The position numbers and the translations under genes are program-made. The notes under the pieces are model-generated. The model made no database searches. It was given only the letters and a program-made list of their open reading frames with translations, and was not told the origin of the DNA. Shown piece after piece: positions 36,193 through 44,473 of a stretch of 64,000 nucleotides of DNA (position 1 is its first letter; each line of letters begins with the position of its first letter). The DNA is from Acidovorax sp. SUPP3334 (GTDB lineage: Bacteria > Pseudomonadota > Gammaproteobacteria > Burkholderiales > Burkholderiaceae_C): NCBI RefSeq assembly GCF_030159055.1, contig NZ_BQXQ01000015.1, positions 51,044 to 115,043 on the forward strand. Reading direction: 5' to 3'.

Positions 36193-36732
36193 TCAGGAAA
36201 TGGGCGGCTTGATGGCCTGTGCGGCCAGGGCGCTGGCGAAGCGGCGCTCCGCCATCGGCAGCGGCGCGCGCGGGAGCGCAGGGCGGGAGAGGTCCCCCAG
36301 CGGGGGTGTCAGCATGGCCGAGTGGCAGATGCCGCAGGCAGAGCATCCGCCTTCGTGTCCAGGGGCACCGGTGTGCGTGGTGGTGTCTTGATCGCTGCCA
36401 TGGGCGGGCGCTGCGGTGTCGGTTCCATGGCAGGGTGGTTGCCATGAGGGCGCCGAAGGCTCGGCTGGCGCGGTGTGCAGTGCATGGCCTGCGAAAGCAC
36501 CTGGGGTGTCGGCGACAGGGGCGCCGTGCTCCGTGCCTGGCGCAGGGTATGAAGGCCCCGGCAGGGCGTCTGCCTGTCGATCGATGGCTGCAACCGCGAG
36601 GGGCTGCGCTGGCGCACGCGCCGTGTGCATCGCCGCGCCCGCCGGCATCACGATGCCGGCCGCCATCGCATTGCCCGCCAGGCCCCGCAGGGCCATGAGC
36701 ACGATGAGAAAGAGGAACATGCCGCGGCGCAT
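36193..36732 (-). CDS. Secreted Cys/His-containing protein of the copper operon (DUF2946-like)
   Basis: 179 residues. A hydrophobic export signal (MFLFLIVLMALRGLAGNAMA) precedes a low-complexity Ala/Pro/His middle, then a compact GCSACGICHSAML motif near residue 140 suited to binding soft metals, and a conserved-looking end (ALPRAPLPMAERRFASALAA). The arrangement recalls DUF2946 proteins found beside copper genes, but the match is by pattern only. The ATG at 36732 opens the minus-strand copper group. The frame is open further upstream without a signal or homology. Confidence 0.75.
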   Translation of the reverse strand: MRRGMFLFLIVLMALRGLAGNAMAAGIVMPAGAAMHTARAPAQPLAVAAIDRQADALPGPSYPAPGTEHGAPVADTPGAFAGHALHTAPAEPSAPSWQPPCHGTDTAAPAHGSDQDTTTHTGAPGHEGGCSACGICHSAMLTPPLGDLSRPALPRAPLPMAERRFASALAAQAIKPPIS

Positions 36733-36794
36733 GGGGAGGAATGATAGCCCCGGGCCCCGAGAGTTCCGAGCTGCGGCCCAGGCCCGCGACAGGG

Positions 36795-37421
36795 TTACAT
36801 GGCCATGTAGCGCCCCGGCCGGTGGTTCATCGCCACCACCAGGTTGAGCGCCACCGCGCCCGCGATGGACCAGAGCACGCGCGTGGGATCGACCGTGAAC
36901 AGGGCCAGCAGCACGATGCAGCAGTCCACCGCCATCTGCACCTTGCCCGCGCGCCAGCCGTAGCGGTCCTGCAGGTACAGCGCCAGGATGCCCATGCCGC
37001 CCAGGCTGCACCGGTGGCGAAAGAGCACCAGAAAGCCCGTGCCGGTGATCAGCCCGCCCGCCACCGCGGCATACAGCGGCTGCAGCGCGACGAAATGCAT
37101 CAGCCCCGCCTGGGCCTCGGTCAGCGCCGACAGCAGCACCACGGCCACGAAAGTCTTCAGCGTGAAGCTGCGCCCCATCTTTCGCCAGGCCAGCCAGTAA
37201 AACGGCAGATTGAGCAGGAAGAAGAGCTTGCCGAAACCCATGTCGGTGGCGTAGTTCAGCAGGAACGCCAGCCCTGCGGTGCCGCCCGTGAGCAGCCCGG
37301 CACTGCCGAAAAAGCCCACGCCCACCGAGATCAGCAGCACGCCCGTGAACAGGGCCGCGGTGTCTTCGGTGGCGGAATGGGGAACCATGGGCGGCAGGGA
37401 GGTCGGGGAAGTGTTGCTCAT
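36795..37421 (-). CDS. YitT-family membrane protein
   Basis: 208 residues with about six transmembrane helices, covering the YitT/DUF161 core (LISVGVGFFGSAGLLTGGTA, GGLITGTGFLVLFRHRCSLG, GMGILALYLQDRYGWRAGKV). It lacks the C-terminal soluble DUF2179 domain of longer members. Function is unknown; the family is sometimes suggested to be a transporter. It sits 62 bases upstream of the copper group on the same strand and could share a transcript, but nothing ties it to metals. Confidence 0.88.
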   Translation of the reverse strand: MSNTSPTSLPPMVPHSATEDTAALFTGVLLISVGVGFFGSAGLLTGGTAGLAFLLNYATDMGFGKLFFLLNLPFYWLAWRKMGRSFTLKTFVAVVLLSALTEAQAGLMHFVALQPLYAAVAGGLITGTGFLVLFRHRCSLGGMGILALYLQDRYGWRAGKVQMAVDCCIVLLALFTVDPTRVLWSIAGAVALNLVVAMNHRPGRYMAM

Positions 37422-37752
37422 GCGCGAAAGGGGGGAAGGCAGCGTGGACCGGAAACCCTGCGAAGTCGAGAGATCGCGGTCCGGCGCCAGACAGAAAGGT
37501 TGGCGAATTCTAGAGGGGCGTCAACCCGTGGATTACTCCACGCGCTGCCCCGCCCGGCAGCGAATGTGCGAAGCGCCCCATGCCTACCGCGAAAACGAAC
37601 ACGAAACCGAGTGCCAACGGTGCGCCGCACCGCGCGGCCTGCGGGGCGCTGCAGTGCCACGCAGGGCCGGCCGGGCGATGGGCACCCGGCCGGCGTTTCG
37701 TCAAAAAAACAAGGTGAAAACGGCCCGCGCCGCCGTATTGATTGCGCTGGAA
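37422..37752. other. Intergenic region between the P-type ATPase and yitT
   Basis: No supported gene. It holds a perfect 10-bp stem GCCGGCCGGG / CCCGGCCGGC (37666-37694). The neighbouring A7 run (37703-37709) is on the wrong side for a minus-strand terminator, so its role is unclear. The yitT promoter should be here but no clear boxes are seen. Confidence 0.45.
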
Positions 37753-37769
37753 GCTATTATTTTGATAGC
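37753..37769. repeat. GCTATTATTTTGATAGC dispersed motif, copy 3
   Basis: Exact reverse complement of copy 2. It overlaps the end of the P-type ATPase gene, supplying the codons CTA TCA AAA and the TAA stop. Confidence 0.6.
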
Positions 37770-39925
37770 GATTCGCTGCGCAGCATGCGCAGGCCGTTCG
37801 CCACCACCAGCAGGCTGGCGCCCATGTCGGCGAACACGGCCATCCACATGGTGGCGTGCCCGGCCAGCGCCAGGCCGAAGAACACCGCCTTGATGCCCAG
37901 CGCCAGGGCGATGTTCTGCATCAGCACGGCGTGCGTGCGGCGCGACAGGCGCACGGTTTCGGCCACGCGGCGCAGGTCGTCGTTCATGATGACCACGTCG
38001 GCCGTCTCCATCGCCACGTCGGTGCCGGCGCCGCCCATCGCGAAGCCGATGTCGGCCTTGGCCAGGGCCGGCGCGTCGTTGATGCCGTCGCCGGCCATGG
38101 CCGTCATGCCGTGCTTTTGCTGCAGCGCGGCGATGGCCGCCAGCTTGTGCTCGGGCAGCAGGCTGGCCTGCACCTCGTCGATGCCGGCCTCCCGCGCCGC
38201 CGCCTGCGCCGCGGCCGCGTGGTCGCCGGTGAGCATGACGGGCACGATGCCCAGCGCGCGCAGGTCGGCCACGGCCTGGGCCGCTTGCGGGCGCAGCGTG
38301 TCGGCCACGGCGAACAGTGCCCGAACGGCCTGGCCGTCGGCCAGCAGCGTGACGCTGCGGCCCTGGGCCTCGTGCGCGGCGGCAGCTGCTTCCACTGCAT
38401 CGGTCCACAGGCCCTTTTCCTGCGCGAGCCGTCGGTTGCCCAGGAGCCAGGTGGTGCCGGCGATGCGCCCCTGCACGCCGCGGCCGGGCAGGGCGGTGAA
38501 ATCTTCCACCTCGGGCATTCCGGCGGGCGCATCGAGCCCGGCCGCGATGGCTTTCGATACCGGGTGGTCGGAGCGCCCGGCCAAGGCCGCTGCCACGTCG
38601 GCCGCGCCATCGCTGCCAAACGTTTCACGGCCCACCAGCGCGGGGCGCCCGGCCGTCACGGTGCCGGTCTTGTCGAAGGCCACGGCGCGCACGCCGCGCG
38701 CCAGCTCCAGCCAGTTGCCGCCTTTGATCAAGATGCCTCGGCGGGCGCCGGCCGCCAGCCCGCTCACCACGGTGACCGGCGTGGCCAGCACCAGCGCGCA
38801 CGGGCAGGCGATCACCAGCAGCACCAGGGCGCGGTAGATGGCGTCCAGCCAGGTCCAGTCGAGCAGCAGCGGGGCGCCGACCGCCACGGCGATGGCCATC
38901 ACGAACACGGCGGGCGTGTACACGGCGGCGAAGCGGTCCACGAAGCGCTGGGTGGGCGCGCGGGCGCTCTGGGCCTGCTCCACGGCGCGGATGATGCGGT
39001 CCAGCGTGGTCTGCCCGGCAGCGGCCGTCACGCGGAACTCCAGCTCCGACTGGGCATTGAGCGTGCCGGCATACACCGGGTCGCCGGGCACCTTGTCCAC
39101 GGCCAGGCTTTCGCCGGTGACGCTGGATTCATCGACCGCGCTGCGGCCGGAGGTGATGACGCCGTCCAGCGGCACACGGCCACCGGGGCGGATCCGCACG
39201 GTGTCGTCCACCGCCACTTCGGCCGCCGGCACGGTGCGCCACTGTCCGTCCGCGCCGCGCACATCGGCCTGGTCGGGGCTCAGGGCCAGCAGGGCGCCGA
39301 TGGCGTCGCGGGCGCGGCCCACGGCGCGGTCCTCGATGCGCTCGGCCAGGGCATACAGCGCCATCACCATGGCGGCCTCGGGCCACTGGCCGATCAGGAA
39401 GGCGCCGGTCACGGCCACGGCCATCAGGGCGCTGATGCCGAGTTTGCCCCGCATCAGCGACCGCAGGCCGCTGCGGTAGATGCCCAGCCCCGCCAGCAGG
39501 ATGGCAGCCGCGGCGATCGCCATGCCCGCCACGCGCCACGGCGTGGTGTCCGGCCCCAGCAGGTCCATCAACTCGGCGCCGGTGGCCGCCACCAGCGCCG
39601 CCGCCAGACGGCCCCAGCCGGGCAGGGCGCCGTGGTCGTGGCCGTCGTGATCGCCGCCGGAGGCATTGTCATGGTCGTGGCCCTCGTGCGATTCGCCTTT
39701 GAGGGTGGAAGATTTTTCGCTGGCCGGCGGCGGCGGCGAAGAACATCCGCCGCCGCAGCAGGACACGTCCAGGCGGGGGGCGCCGGCGGGACGGGAGGCG
39801 GCCCCTGGGGTCGCCTGTGCAGACATTGGCGCCGGTTCGGGCGCCGGGCCGTGCCCGTGGTTCGCCTCGTGGCTGGGGTGGTCGGGGTGACTGCCGGGGT
39901 GAGAATCGTGGCTGTGTTTTGTCAT
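37757..39925 (-). CDS. cadA: Zn/Cd/Pb-exporting P1B-type ATPase (CadA/ZntA-like)
   Basis: 722-residue inner-membrane metal pump. In place of a ferredoxin-like HMA domain, the N terminus has two His-rich clusters (residues 4-26 and about 80-98) and a SCCGGGCSS motif. Core motifs are SSVTGESLAVDK, VIACPCALVLATP (CPC metal site), Asp418 in FDKTGTVTAG, the SDHPVSKAI HP motif, MLTGDHAAAA and GDGINDAPALAKADIG. The last residues SLSK and the stop come from a dispersed repeat. AAAGGAAAACC precedes the ATG. The MerR gene is divergent, so metal-induced expression is inferred. The symbol is by family; cadA versus zntA is not resolved. Confidence 0.93.
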   Translation of the reverse strand: MTKHSHDSHPGSHPDHPSHEANHGHGPAPEPAPMSAQATPGAASRPAGAPRLDVSCCGGGCSSPPPPASEKSSTLKGESHEGHDHDNASGGDHDGHDHGALPGWGRLAAALVAATGAELMDLLGPDTTPWRVAGMAIAAAAILLAGLGIYRSGLRSLMRGKLGISALMAVAVTGAFLIGQWPEAAMVMALYALAERIEDRAVGRARDAIGALLALSPDQADVRGADGQWRTVPAAEVAVDDTVRIRPGGRVPLDGVITSGRSAVDESSVTGESLAVDKVPGDPVYAGTLNAQSELEFRVTAAAGQTTLDRIIRAVEQAQSARAPTQRFVDRFAAVYTPAVFVMAIAVAVGAPLLLDWTWLDAIYRALVLLVIACPCALVLATPVTVVSGLAAGARRGILIKGGNWLELARGVRAVAFDKTGTVTAGRPALVGRETFGSDGAADVAAALAGRSDHPVSKAIAAGLDAPAGMPEVEDFTALPGRGVQGRIAGTTWLLGNRRLAQEKGLWTDAVEAAAAAHEAQGRSVTLLADGQAVRALFAVADTLRPQAAQAVADLRALGIVPVMLTGDHAAAAQAAAREAGIDEVQASLLPEHKLAAIAALQQKHGMTAMAGDGINDAPALAKADIGFAMGGAGTDVAMETADVVIMNDDLRRVAETVRLSRRTHAVLMQNIALALGIKAVFFGLALAGHATMWMAVFADMGASLLVVANGLRMLRSESLSK

Positions 39926-39970
39926 GGTTTTCCTTTGAGATTCGGGGTGGCGCAGTGCCGCCGTGCCATC

Positions 39971-40001
39971 ATTGAAAACCTTGAAGCCGCTCGAAGGTCA
40001 A
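39971..40001 (-). promoter_or_regulatory. MerR-type promoter/operator of the P-type ATPase
   Basis: On the minus strand, a -35 TTGACC (39996-40001) and a -10 TTCAAT (39971-39976) are separated by 19 bases, the long spacer diagnostic of MerR-controlled promoters. Between and across them is the dyad ACCTTGAAGC-C-GCTCGAAGGT (39978-39998), matching the ACCTT half-sites of CadR, PbrR and ZntR operators. It lies directly before the MerR start codon. Confidence 0.85.
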
Positions 40002-40004
40002 GCC

Positions 40005-40466
40005 ATGTCTGCCCAAAGCCCCTGCCACCGCATCGGAGATGCTGCCCGCCTGTCGGGCGTTCCCGCGGCCAACATCCGCTATTACGAGAAGGAAGGCCTG
40101 CTGCCCGAGCAGGCCCGCGCGGACAACCGCTACCGCCTGTACAGCGCGGACGAGGTGCATCGCCTGCGCTTCATCCGCCTGTGCCGCGCCATGGACATGT
40201 CGCTGGACGAGGTCCGCACCCTGCTGGCGCTGGACCATGGCGGTGCGGCCGACGACCACGCCGCCTGCGACACGCTGGACGAACATTTGCAGCATGTGCG
40301 CACCCGTCTGCAGGAGCTGCGCACGCTGGAGCAGGAACTGCTGTCTCTGCGCGGGCGCTGCGACGGCACCGACGCCGGCCGCTGCCACGTCATCGAGGCG
40401 CTGCATGCGCGCGCCGATGCCGAGTCGCTGCCGCCGCTCGGCCCCGCAGCCAAGCGGCATGTATGA
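40005..40466 (+). CDS. cadR: MerR-family heavy-metal regulator (CadR/PbrR type)
   Basis: 153 residues. The winged helix at residues 8-75 includes RIGDAARLSGVPAANIRYYE and NRYRLYSADEVHRLRFI. A dimerisation helix follows, then metal-binding cysteines Cys88 (AACDTLDEH), Cys119 and Cys127 (RGRCDG, GRCHVIEAL), the pattern of Cd/Pb/Zn sensors. It should untwist the long-spacer promoter of the divergent ATPase when metal binds. The ATG at 40005 is chosen because the promoter dyad lies upstream of it; the ATG 14 codons earlier would fall before the operator. The metal is not certain, so the symbol is tentative. Confidence 0.9.
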   Translation: MSAQSPCHRIGDAARLSGVPAANIRYYEKEGLLPEQARADNRYRLYSADEVHRLRFIRLCRAMDMSLDEVRTLLALDHGGAADDHAACDTLDEHLQHVRTRLQELRTLEQELLSLRGRCDGTDAGRCHVIEALHARADAESLPPLGPAAKRHV

Positions 40467-40480
40467 CGCCGGCCCGGCTT

Positions 40481-40497
40481 GCAATGAAATTGATAGC
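40481..40497. repeat. Degenerate GCTAT-AAA-ATAGC motif, copy 4
   Basis: GCAATGAAATTGATAGC, a diverged member of the dispersed motif, 14 bases beyond the MerR stop. Confidence 0.4.
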
Positions 40498-40574
40498 TAA
40501 CTGCCCTAGTGGTACATGCGCTGGAGGCCATTTTTGTTACGAGCCGCCACGGCCCCGTCCACTATGATCGCCGC

Positions 40575-41384
40575 ATGATCGCCGGCTTGAATCCTCCCTC
40601 GCTGATCGACCGTGTCTGGCGCACCGCGCGGGGCTGGTCGGTGGCGTGGTGGCGCATCGTGCATCTGGGTTCGGTGGCGCTGGTGCTCATGCTCTCGCCA
40701 TCCAGCTACGGGCGTGCCATGCGGTGGCGGCTCGCACGGCACATGTACCAGGACACGGCGCCCATCCTGCTGGGCTTCACGGTGCTGGCCGCGCTGGTCA
40801 GCCTGGTCATCACGCGCATCGTGGTCGTCACGGCGCTGAGCTACGGGCTGTCGCGCTACGCGCTCGAAATGGTCATCCGCGTGCTGGTGCTGGAGCTGAT
40901 TCCGCTCACCGCGGCGCTCTTCGTCGCCATGCGCACCACCATCCCCAGCGGCACCCAGCTCGCCCTCATGCGCCAGGCGGGCCACTTTGACCGCCTGCGC
41001 CATCTGGGCGCCGACCCTGTTCGCGTCGAGCTGCTGCCGCGGGTGGTGGCGGGCATCTACGCCAGCATCACGCTGGCGGCACTGTCCTGCGTGGTCGCGC
41101 TGTCCATGGCGTATTTCGGGGTCTATGGGCTCAACACGGCCGGGCTGCCGAGCTACACGCGCATGTTCGGCCAGGTGTTCACCCCCGCGGTCACCCTGTT
41201 GTTCGTGCTCAAGACGCTGTTTTTCAGCCTGGCCGTGGCGCTCATTCCGATGGCGGCTGGGCTGTACGACAACGGCGACGGCGACGGCCGTGGCAGGCAG
41301 GGGTCCGAACTGGGCGGGCTCGCGCGCATGTTCGCCGTGCTGCTGCTGATCGAGGTCGCATCGCTGCTGGGCAACTATTACTGA
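40575..41384 (+). CDS. MlaE-family ABC permease
   Basis: 269-residue integral membrane protein with about five helices and the MlaE permease core (LLGFTVLAALVSLVITRIVV, GLSRYALEMVIRVLVLELIP, MRTTIPSGTQLALMRQAG, LGADPVRVELLPRVVAGIYA). MlaE proteins move phospholipids between membranes together with an ATPase and an MCE-domain protein. An MlaD-type gene follows, but no ATPase gene is found here. The ATG at 40575 gives a sensible N terminus; the frame is open 22 codons earlier. Confidence 0.9.
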   Translation: MIAGLNPPSLIDRVWRTARGWSVAWWRIVHLGSVALVLMLSPSSYGRAMRWRLARHMYQDTAPILLGFTVLAALVSLVITRIVVVTALSYGLSRYALEMVIRVLVLELIPLTAALFVAMRTTIPSGTQLALMRQAGHFDRLRHLGADPVRVELLPRVVAGIYASITLAALSCVVALSMAYFGVYGLNTAGLPSYTRMFGQVFTPAVTLLFVLKTLFFSLAVALIPMAAGLYDNGDGDGRGRQGSELGGLARMFAVLLLIEVASLLGNYY

Positions 41385-41467
41385 CGACGGTCCAAGACGG
41401 ACGCTTTCTTCTTTCTCATCGACGGCGCGCGAAGCGGGCCATTTTTCACCACCGAGGGACTGCTTTC

Positions 41468-42298
41468 ATGGTCGATCAAGACATCTTTCCCGCCGACTCC
41501 GAAGACGCCGCCATGCAGGCGGCGTTCGCCGAGGCGCGCCGGACCTTCAAATTCCTGTGGCGCGAGCTGTCCTGGGAATACCGCCGCGTCGTGCCGGGGC
41601 TGGATTTCGCCGGCATCAAGCTGGGCTTTGCCACGGAGCAGACGGATGCCGACGCGCCGCCTGTCGAGCACATGTGGGTGGGCGACGTGCAGTTCGACGG
41701 CGAAACGGTTTCGGGCACGCTGCTCAACGACCCGGACTGGATCGCATCGATGCAGTCGGGCGACCGCGTCTCGGCACCGCTGGCCGAGCTGGAAGACTGG
41801 ATGTACGTGATCGGCGGCAAGGTGTACGGGGGCTACACGGTCGATGTGCTTCGCCGGGGCATGTCGAAATCCGAGCGGCAGGAGCACGACACCGCCTGGG
41901 GCATGGATTTCGGCCCGCCGGGCCAGGTTCAGGTGGTGCCGCTGCCGCGCGCCAAGGCGGGGTTGCTGGGCGGCCTGCTCGGCAGTTGGGGCAGCAGCAC
42001 GGCCGCCTCCACCGAAGACGTCGCGCAGCAGGAGCACCCCATGAGCGAAAACATGGGTGAACGCATGGACGAAGACCTGCGCAACCACCCCGCAGTCGTC
42101 CATGCGCTGGACGACGACGGCTGGTCGCTGCTGCAGCGCGACGCACTGGCGGGCAATGCCACGCCCGTGTCGCTTCTGTTGCGCCATGGCGCGGACCCCG
42201 CCTTGCGCAACCCGCACGGCCGCTCCGCCCTGGACCTGGCGCAGCAGATGCAGTGGCCCAACGTGGTGAAGCTGCTGCAGGGCGCAGGCGCGGTATGA
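41468..42298 (+). CDS. DUF2314 plus ankyrin-repeat protein
   Basis: 276 residues. Residues 1-150 match the DUF2314 (YegJ-like) pattern (AFAEARRTFKFLWRELSWEY, VEHMWVGDVQFDGETVSGTL, NDPDWIASMQSGDRVSAPLA, LEDWMYV). A short linker leads to at least two ankyrin repeats at about 205-272 (DDDGWSLLQRDALAGNATPV, LLLRHGADPALRNPHGRSAL). It is probably cytosolic with a protein-binding role; the DUF2314 function is unknown. It lies between the permease (83-base gap) and MlaD (45-base gap) genes, where an MlaF-type ATPase would normally be. Confidence 0.85.
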   Translation: MVDQDIFPADSEDAAMQAAFAEARRTFKFLWRELSWEYRRVVPGLDFAGIKLGFATEQTDADAPPVEHMWVGDVQFDGETVSGTLLNDPDWIASMQSGDRVSAPLAELEDWMYVIGGKVYGGYTVDVLRRGMSKSERQEHDTAWGMDFGPPGQVQVVPLPRAKAGLLGGLLGSWGSSTAASTEDVAQQEHPMSENMGERMDEDLRNHPAVVHALDDDGWSLLQRDALAGNATPVSLLLRHGADPALRNPHGRSALDLAQQMQWPNVVKLLQGAGAV

Positions 42299-42343
42299 GC
42301 TGGCGGATCACTGGGGGCCAGCCCTGGCCGCACGGAGCGCGCC

Positions 42344-43354
42344 ATGGTTGAGCGGCCCGATCCGTCCGGGCCGGCCGATGCCCCCGCAGGCACGGTGCCG
42401 CTGGAGGCGCAGCGCCCGGTGGCGCACCTGGAACGCAAGGCGGCGGCGCTGCTGCTGTTCACGCTGGCGCTGATCATCGGATCGGCCCTGTACCTGCTGT
42501 ACGCCCGCGGCGTCTTCGAGCCCACCCAACGCCTGGTGCTCACCGCCGACGATTCCGAAGGCGTGGTCGTCGGCATGGACATGACCTTCTCCGGCTTTCC
42601 GATCGGGCGCGTGCGGCGCATCGAACTCTCGGCCGATGGCAACGTGCGCATCCTGATCGAAGTGCCGCAAAAGGACGCGCACTGGCTGCGCGAATCCAGT
42701 GTGTTCACCCTGGTGCGCGGCATCGTGGGCGGCACCACCATCAAGGCCTACAGCGGCATCCTGACCGACCCGCTGCTGGCCGACGGCGCCGAGCGCCCCG
42801 TGCTGCGCGGCGACGCCACGGCCGAGATCCCGCAGCTCATGGCCTCCGCGCGTGAATTGCTGTCCAACCTGCAGGCCATGACGGAGCAAGACGCCGCGTT
42901 GGGCGGCACGCTGGCGAACGTGCGCACGCTGACCGACCGGCTCAATGCACCCGGCGGCGCCCTCAACGTGCTGATGGGCAGCGAAGCGGATGCGAAAAAG
43001 CTCACCACCACGCTCGACCGCACCAATCAACTGCTGGCGCGCATCGACGGCATGGCCGCCAAGGCCGATCGCCAGGTGTTCGGCGCGGCTGGCGACCCGG
43101 GGCTGGTGCCCGAAGTGCGCGCGACGGTGGTGCAACTCAACGGCCTGCTGGCCGACACGCGCCAGAGTCTGAAAAAGGTGGATGCCGTGCTGGCCGAGGC
43201 CCAGGCCATCGGCGCCAACGCCCGGGAGGCCACGACCGACCTGGGCACGCTGCGCGCCGAGGTGGAAAGCAACCTGCGCAAGGTCGAAAGCCTGGTCAAC
43301 GACATTCAGCGCAAATGGCCCTTTGCCCGCGATACCGAACTCAAGCTGCCATGA
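42344..43354 (+). CDS. MlaD-family (MCE-domain) lipid-binding protein
   Basis: 336 residues. One N-terminal helix at about 33-55 (AAALLLFTLALIIGSALYLL) anchors a periplasmic MCE domain at about 60-140 (GVVVGMDMTFSGFPIGRVRR, FTLVRGIVGGTTIKAYSG), followed by a long helical region (RTNQLLARIDGMAAKADRQV) of the kind that spans toward the outer membrane. It should work with the MlaE-like permease and the downstream lipoprotein in lipid transport. Its stop overlaps the lipoprotein start (ATGA). Confidence 0.9.
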   Translation: MVERPDPSGPADAPAGTVPLEAQRPVAHLERKAAALLLFTLALIIGSALYLLYARGVFEPTQRLVLTADDSEGVVVGMDMTFSGFPIGRVRRIELSADGNVRILIEVPQKDAHWLRESSVFTLVRGIVGGTTIKAYSGILTDPLLADGAERPVLRGDATAEIPQLMASARELLSNLQAMTEQDAALGGTLANVRTLTDRLNAPGGALNVLMGSEADAKKLTTTLDRTNQLLARIDGMAAKADRQVFGAAGDPGLVPEVRATVVQLNGLLADTRQSLKKVDAVLAEAQAIGANAREATTDLGTLRAEVESNLRKVESLVNDIQRKWPFARDTELKLP

Positions 43355-44046
43355 AGCACCCGATGAAGCACCCTTCGTCTGCCGTCTGCCATTCCCTCCT
43401 GCGCGGTGCTGCCGTGCTGGTGGCTTGCCTGGCGCTCTGGGCCTGCGCCGCCAAGCCGCCCACCCCCGAATGGCAGATGAATGCCCACGGCGCAGCCCGC
43501 AAGGCCACCGAGGCTTACCTGTCCGGCGATTCGCGCGTGGCGCAGCTGGAGTGGGACCGTGCCCGCGCCGAAGTCGCGCGCACCGGGCGGCCCGATCTGC
43601 TGGCACGGGTGGAACTCATGCGCTGCGCCGCCCAGGTGGCCAGTTTGGTGGTCGAGGCATGCACGGGTTTCGAAGCGCTGCGAACCGATGCCACGCCAGA
43701 AGACCAAGCCTATGCCGACTACCTGGCGGGCCGGCTGGACAGTGCGGGCGCCAGCCGGTTGCCTGAGCCTCAGCGCAGCGCGTGGTCGGGCGGCCCGGCG
43801 TCGCTGGAGAGCGTGGCCGATCCGCTGTCACGCCTGGTGGCGGCTGGGGTATGGGTGAAGACAGGCCGCGATACGGCGCCGATGCTGGCGGTGGCGGCGG
43901 ACGCCGCATCCGCGCAGGGGTGGCGAAGGCCATTGCTCGCATGGTTGACCCTGTCGGCGCAGCGCGCCGAGCAGCGCGGCGAAGTCGAGGTGGGGGCAAT
44001 GATCCGCCGCAGGCTGGCGGCGATGGAGCAGGGCAAGGGGCGCTGA
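43351..44046 (+). CDS. Lipoprotein of the MlaE/MlaD operon
   Basis: 231 residues starting at an ATG inside the MlaD stop. The lipoprotein signal is GAAVLVACLALWACAAKPPT (lipobox LWAC). The mature part is helical and Ala-rich with TPR-like spacing (ATEAYLSGDSRVAQLEWDRA, VADPLSRLVAAGVWVK), and no named domain is recognised. It probably sits on the periplasmic face of the outer or inner membrane as an accessory of the lipid transporter, as lipoproteins do in Mla/Pqi/Tgs-like systems. Confidence 0.8.
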   Translation: MKHPMKHPSSAVCHSLLRGAAVLVACLALWACAAKPPTPEWQMNAHGAARKATEAYLSGDSRVAQLEWDRARAEVARTGRPDLLARVELMRCAAQVASLVVEACTGFEALRTDATPEDQAYADYLAGRLDSAGASRLPEPQRSAWSGGPASLESVADPLSRLVAAGVWVKTGRDTAPMLAVAADAASAQGWRRPLLAWLTLSAQRAEQRGEVEVGAMIRRRLAAMEQGKGR

Positions 44047-44060
44047 AAAGCGCTTTTCAG
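44043..44060. repeat. Perfect 18-base palindrome at the operon end
   Basis: CTGAAAAGCGCTTTTCAG reads the same on both strands and includes the stop codon of the lipoprotein gene. With no loop it is a poor hairpin; a protein-binding site is possible. Confidence 0.5.
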
Positions 44061-44127
44061 TGTGCTGAAGGAAAAAAGTCGCAAGCAAGGTGCGGCACAG
44101 TCCATGCCGCACCGCCTGCCTCCGCGT

Positions 44128-44310
44128 TCAGTAGCTGAACGTCTCCGGGGGCAGCATCTGCTCCAGATTGCCGGGCAAGTTGACCAGGGAATCTGCTGCC
44201 TGCACGGCCTGCTCCGGTACCAAGGTCATCGCGGTCGCCGCGACCGCAAGAAGCACCGTCACGGTAAAGGCTGCGAAAGCGCGGGTTCCAGGATGGATTT
44301 TGCGTTTCAT
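44128..44310 (-). CDS. Small exported hypothetical protein, 60 residues
   Basis: GAAGGAC precedes the ATG at 44310. A basic start (MKRKIHPGTR) and one hydrophobic stretch (AFAAFTVTVLLAVAATAM) look like an export signal or single anchor, followed by a short polar tail (ADSLVNLPGNLEQMLPPETF). No family is recognised. It is convergent with the lipoprotein gene and isolated. Confidence 0.55.
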   Translation of the reverse strand: MKRKIHPGTRAFAAFTVTVLLAVAATAMTLVPEQAVQAADSLVNLPGNLEQMLPPETFSY

Positions 44311-44473
44311 GGCAGAAGTCCTTCAAGAAGTGGTGTGCGTACCGGGATGGGTTGGACGGATTAAACCGCTCGCCGCCGGCCGCGGTCTGTCAGACAACAC
44401 GCCTCGGAAGGCCCTTGCGACGCTATTTACAGATGGTTTCGCGCTGTTGGCATGTTCCAACACCGAGATTGCG

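Noticed and set aside
37666..37694. 10-bp GC stem as a terminator of the P-type ATPase gene
   Set aside because: The A/T run lies before, not after, the stem on the minus strand, so it lacks the U tract of an intrinsic terminator.
37856..40567. 903-codon open frame antisense to the P-type ATPase
   Set aside because: His/Gly/Arg-rich nonsense composition and it would run through the MerR promoter and gene.
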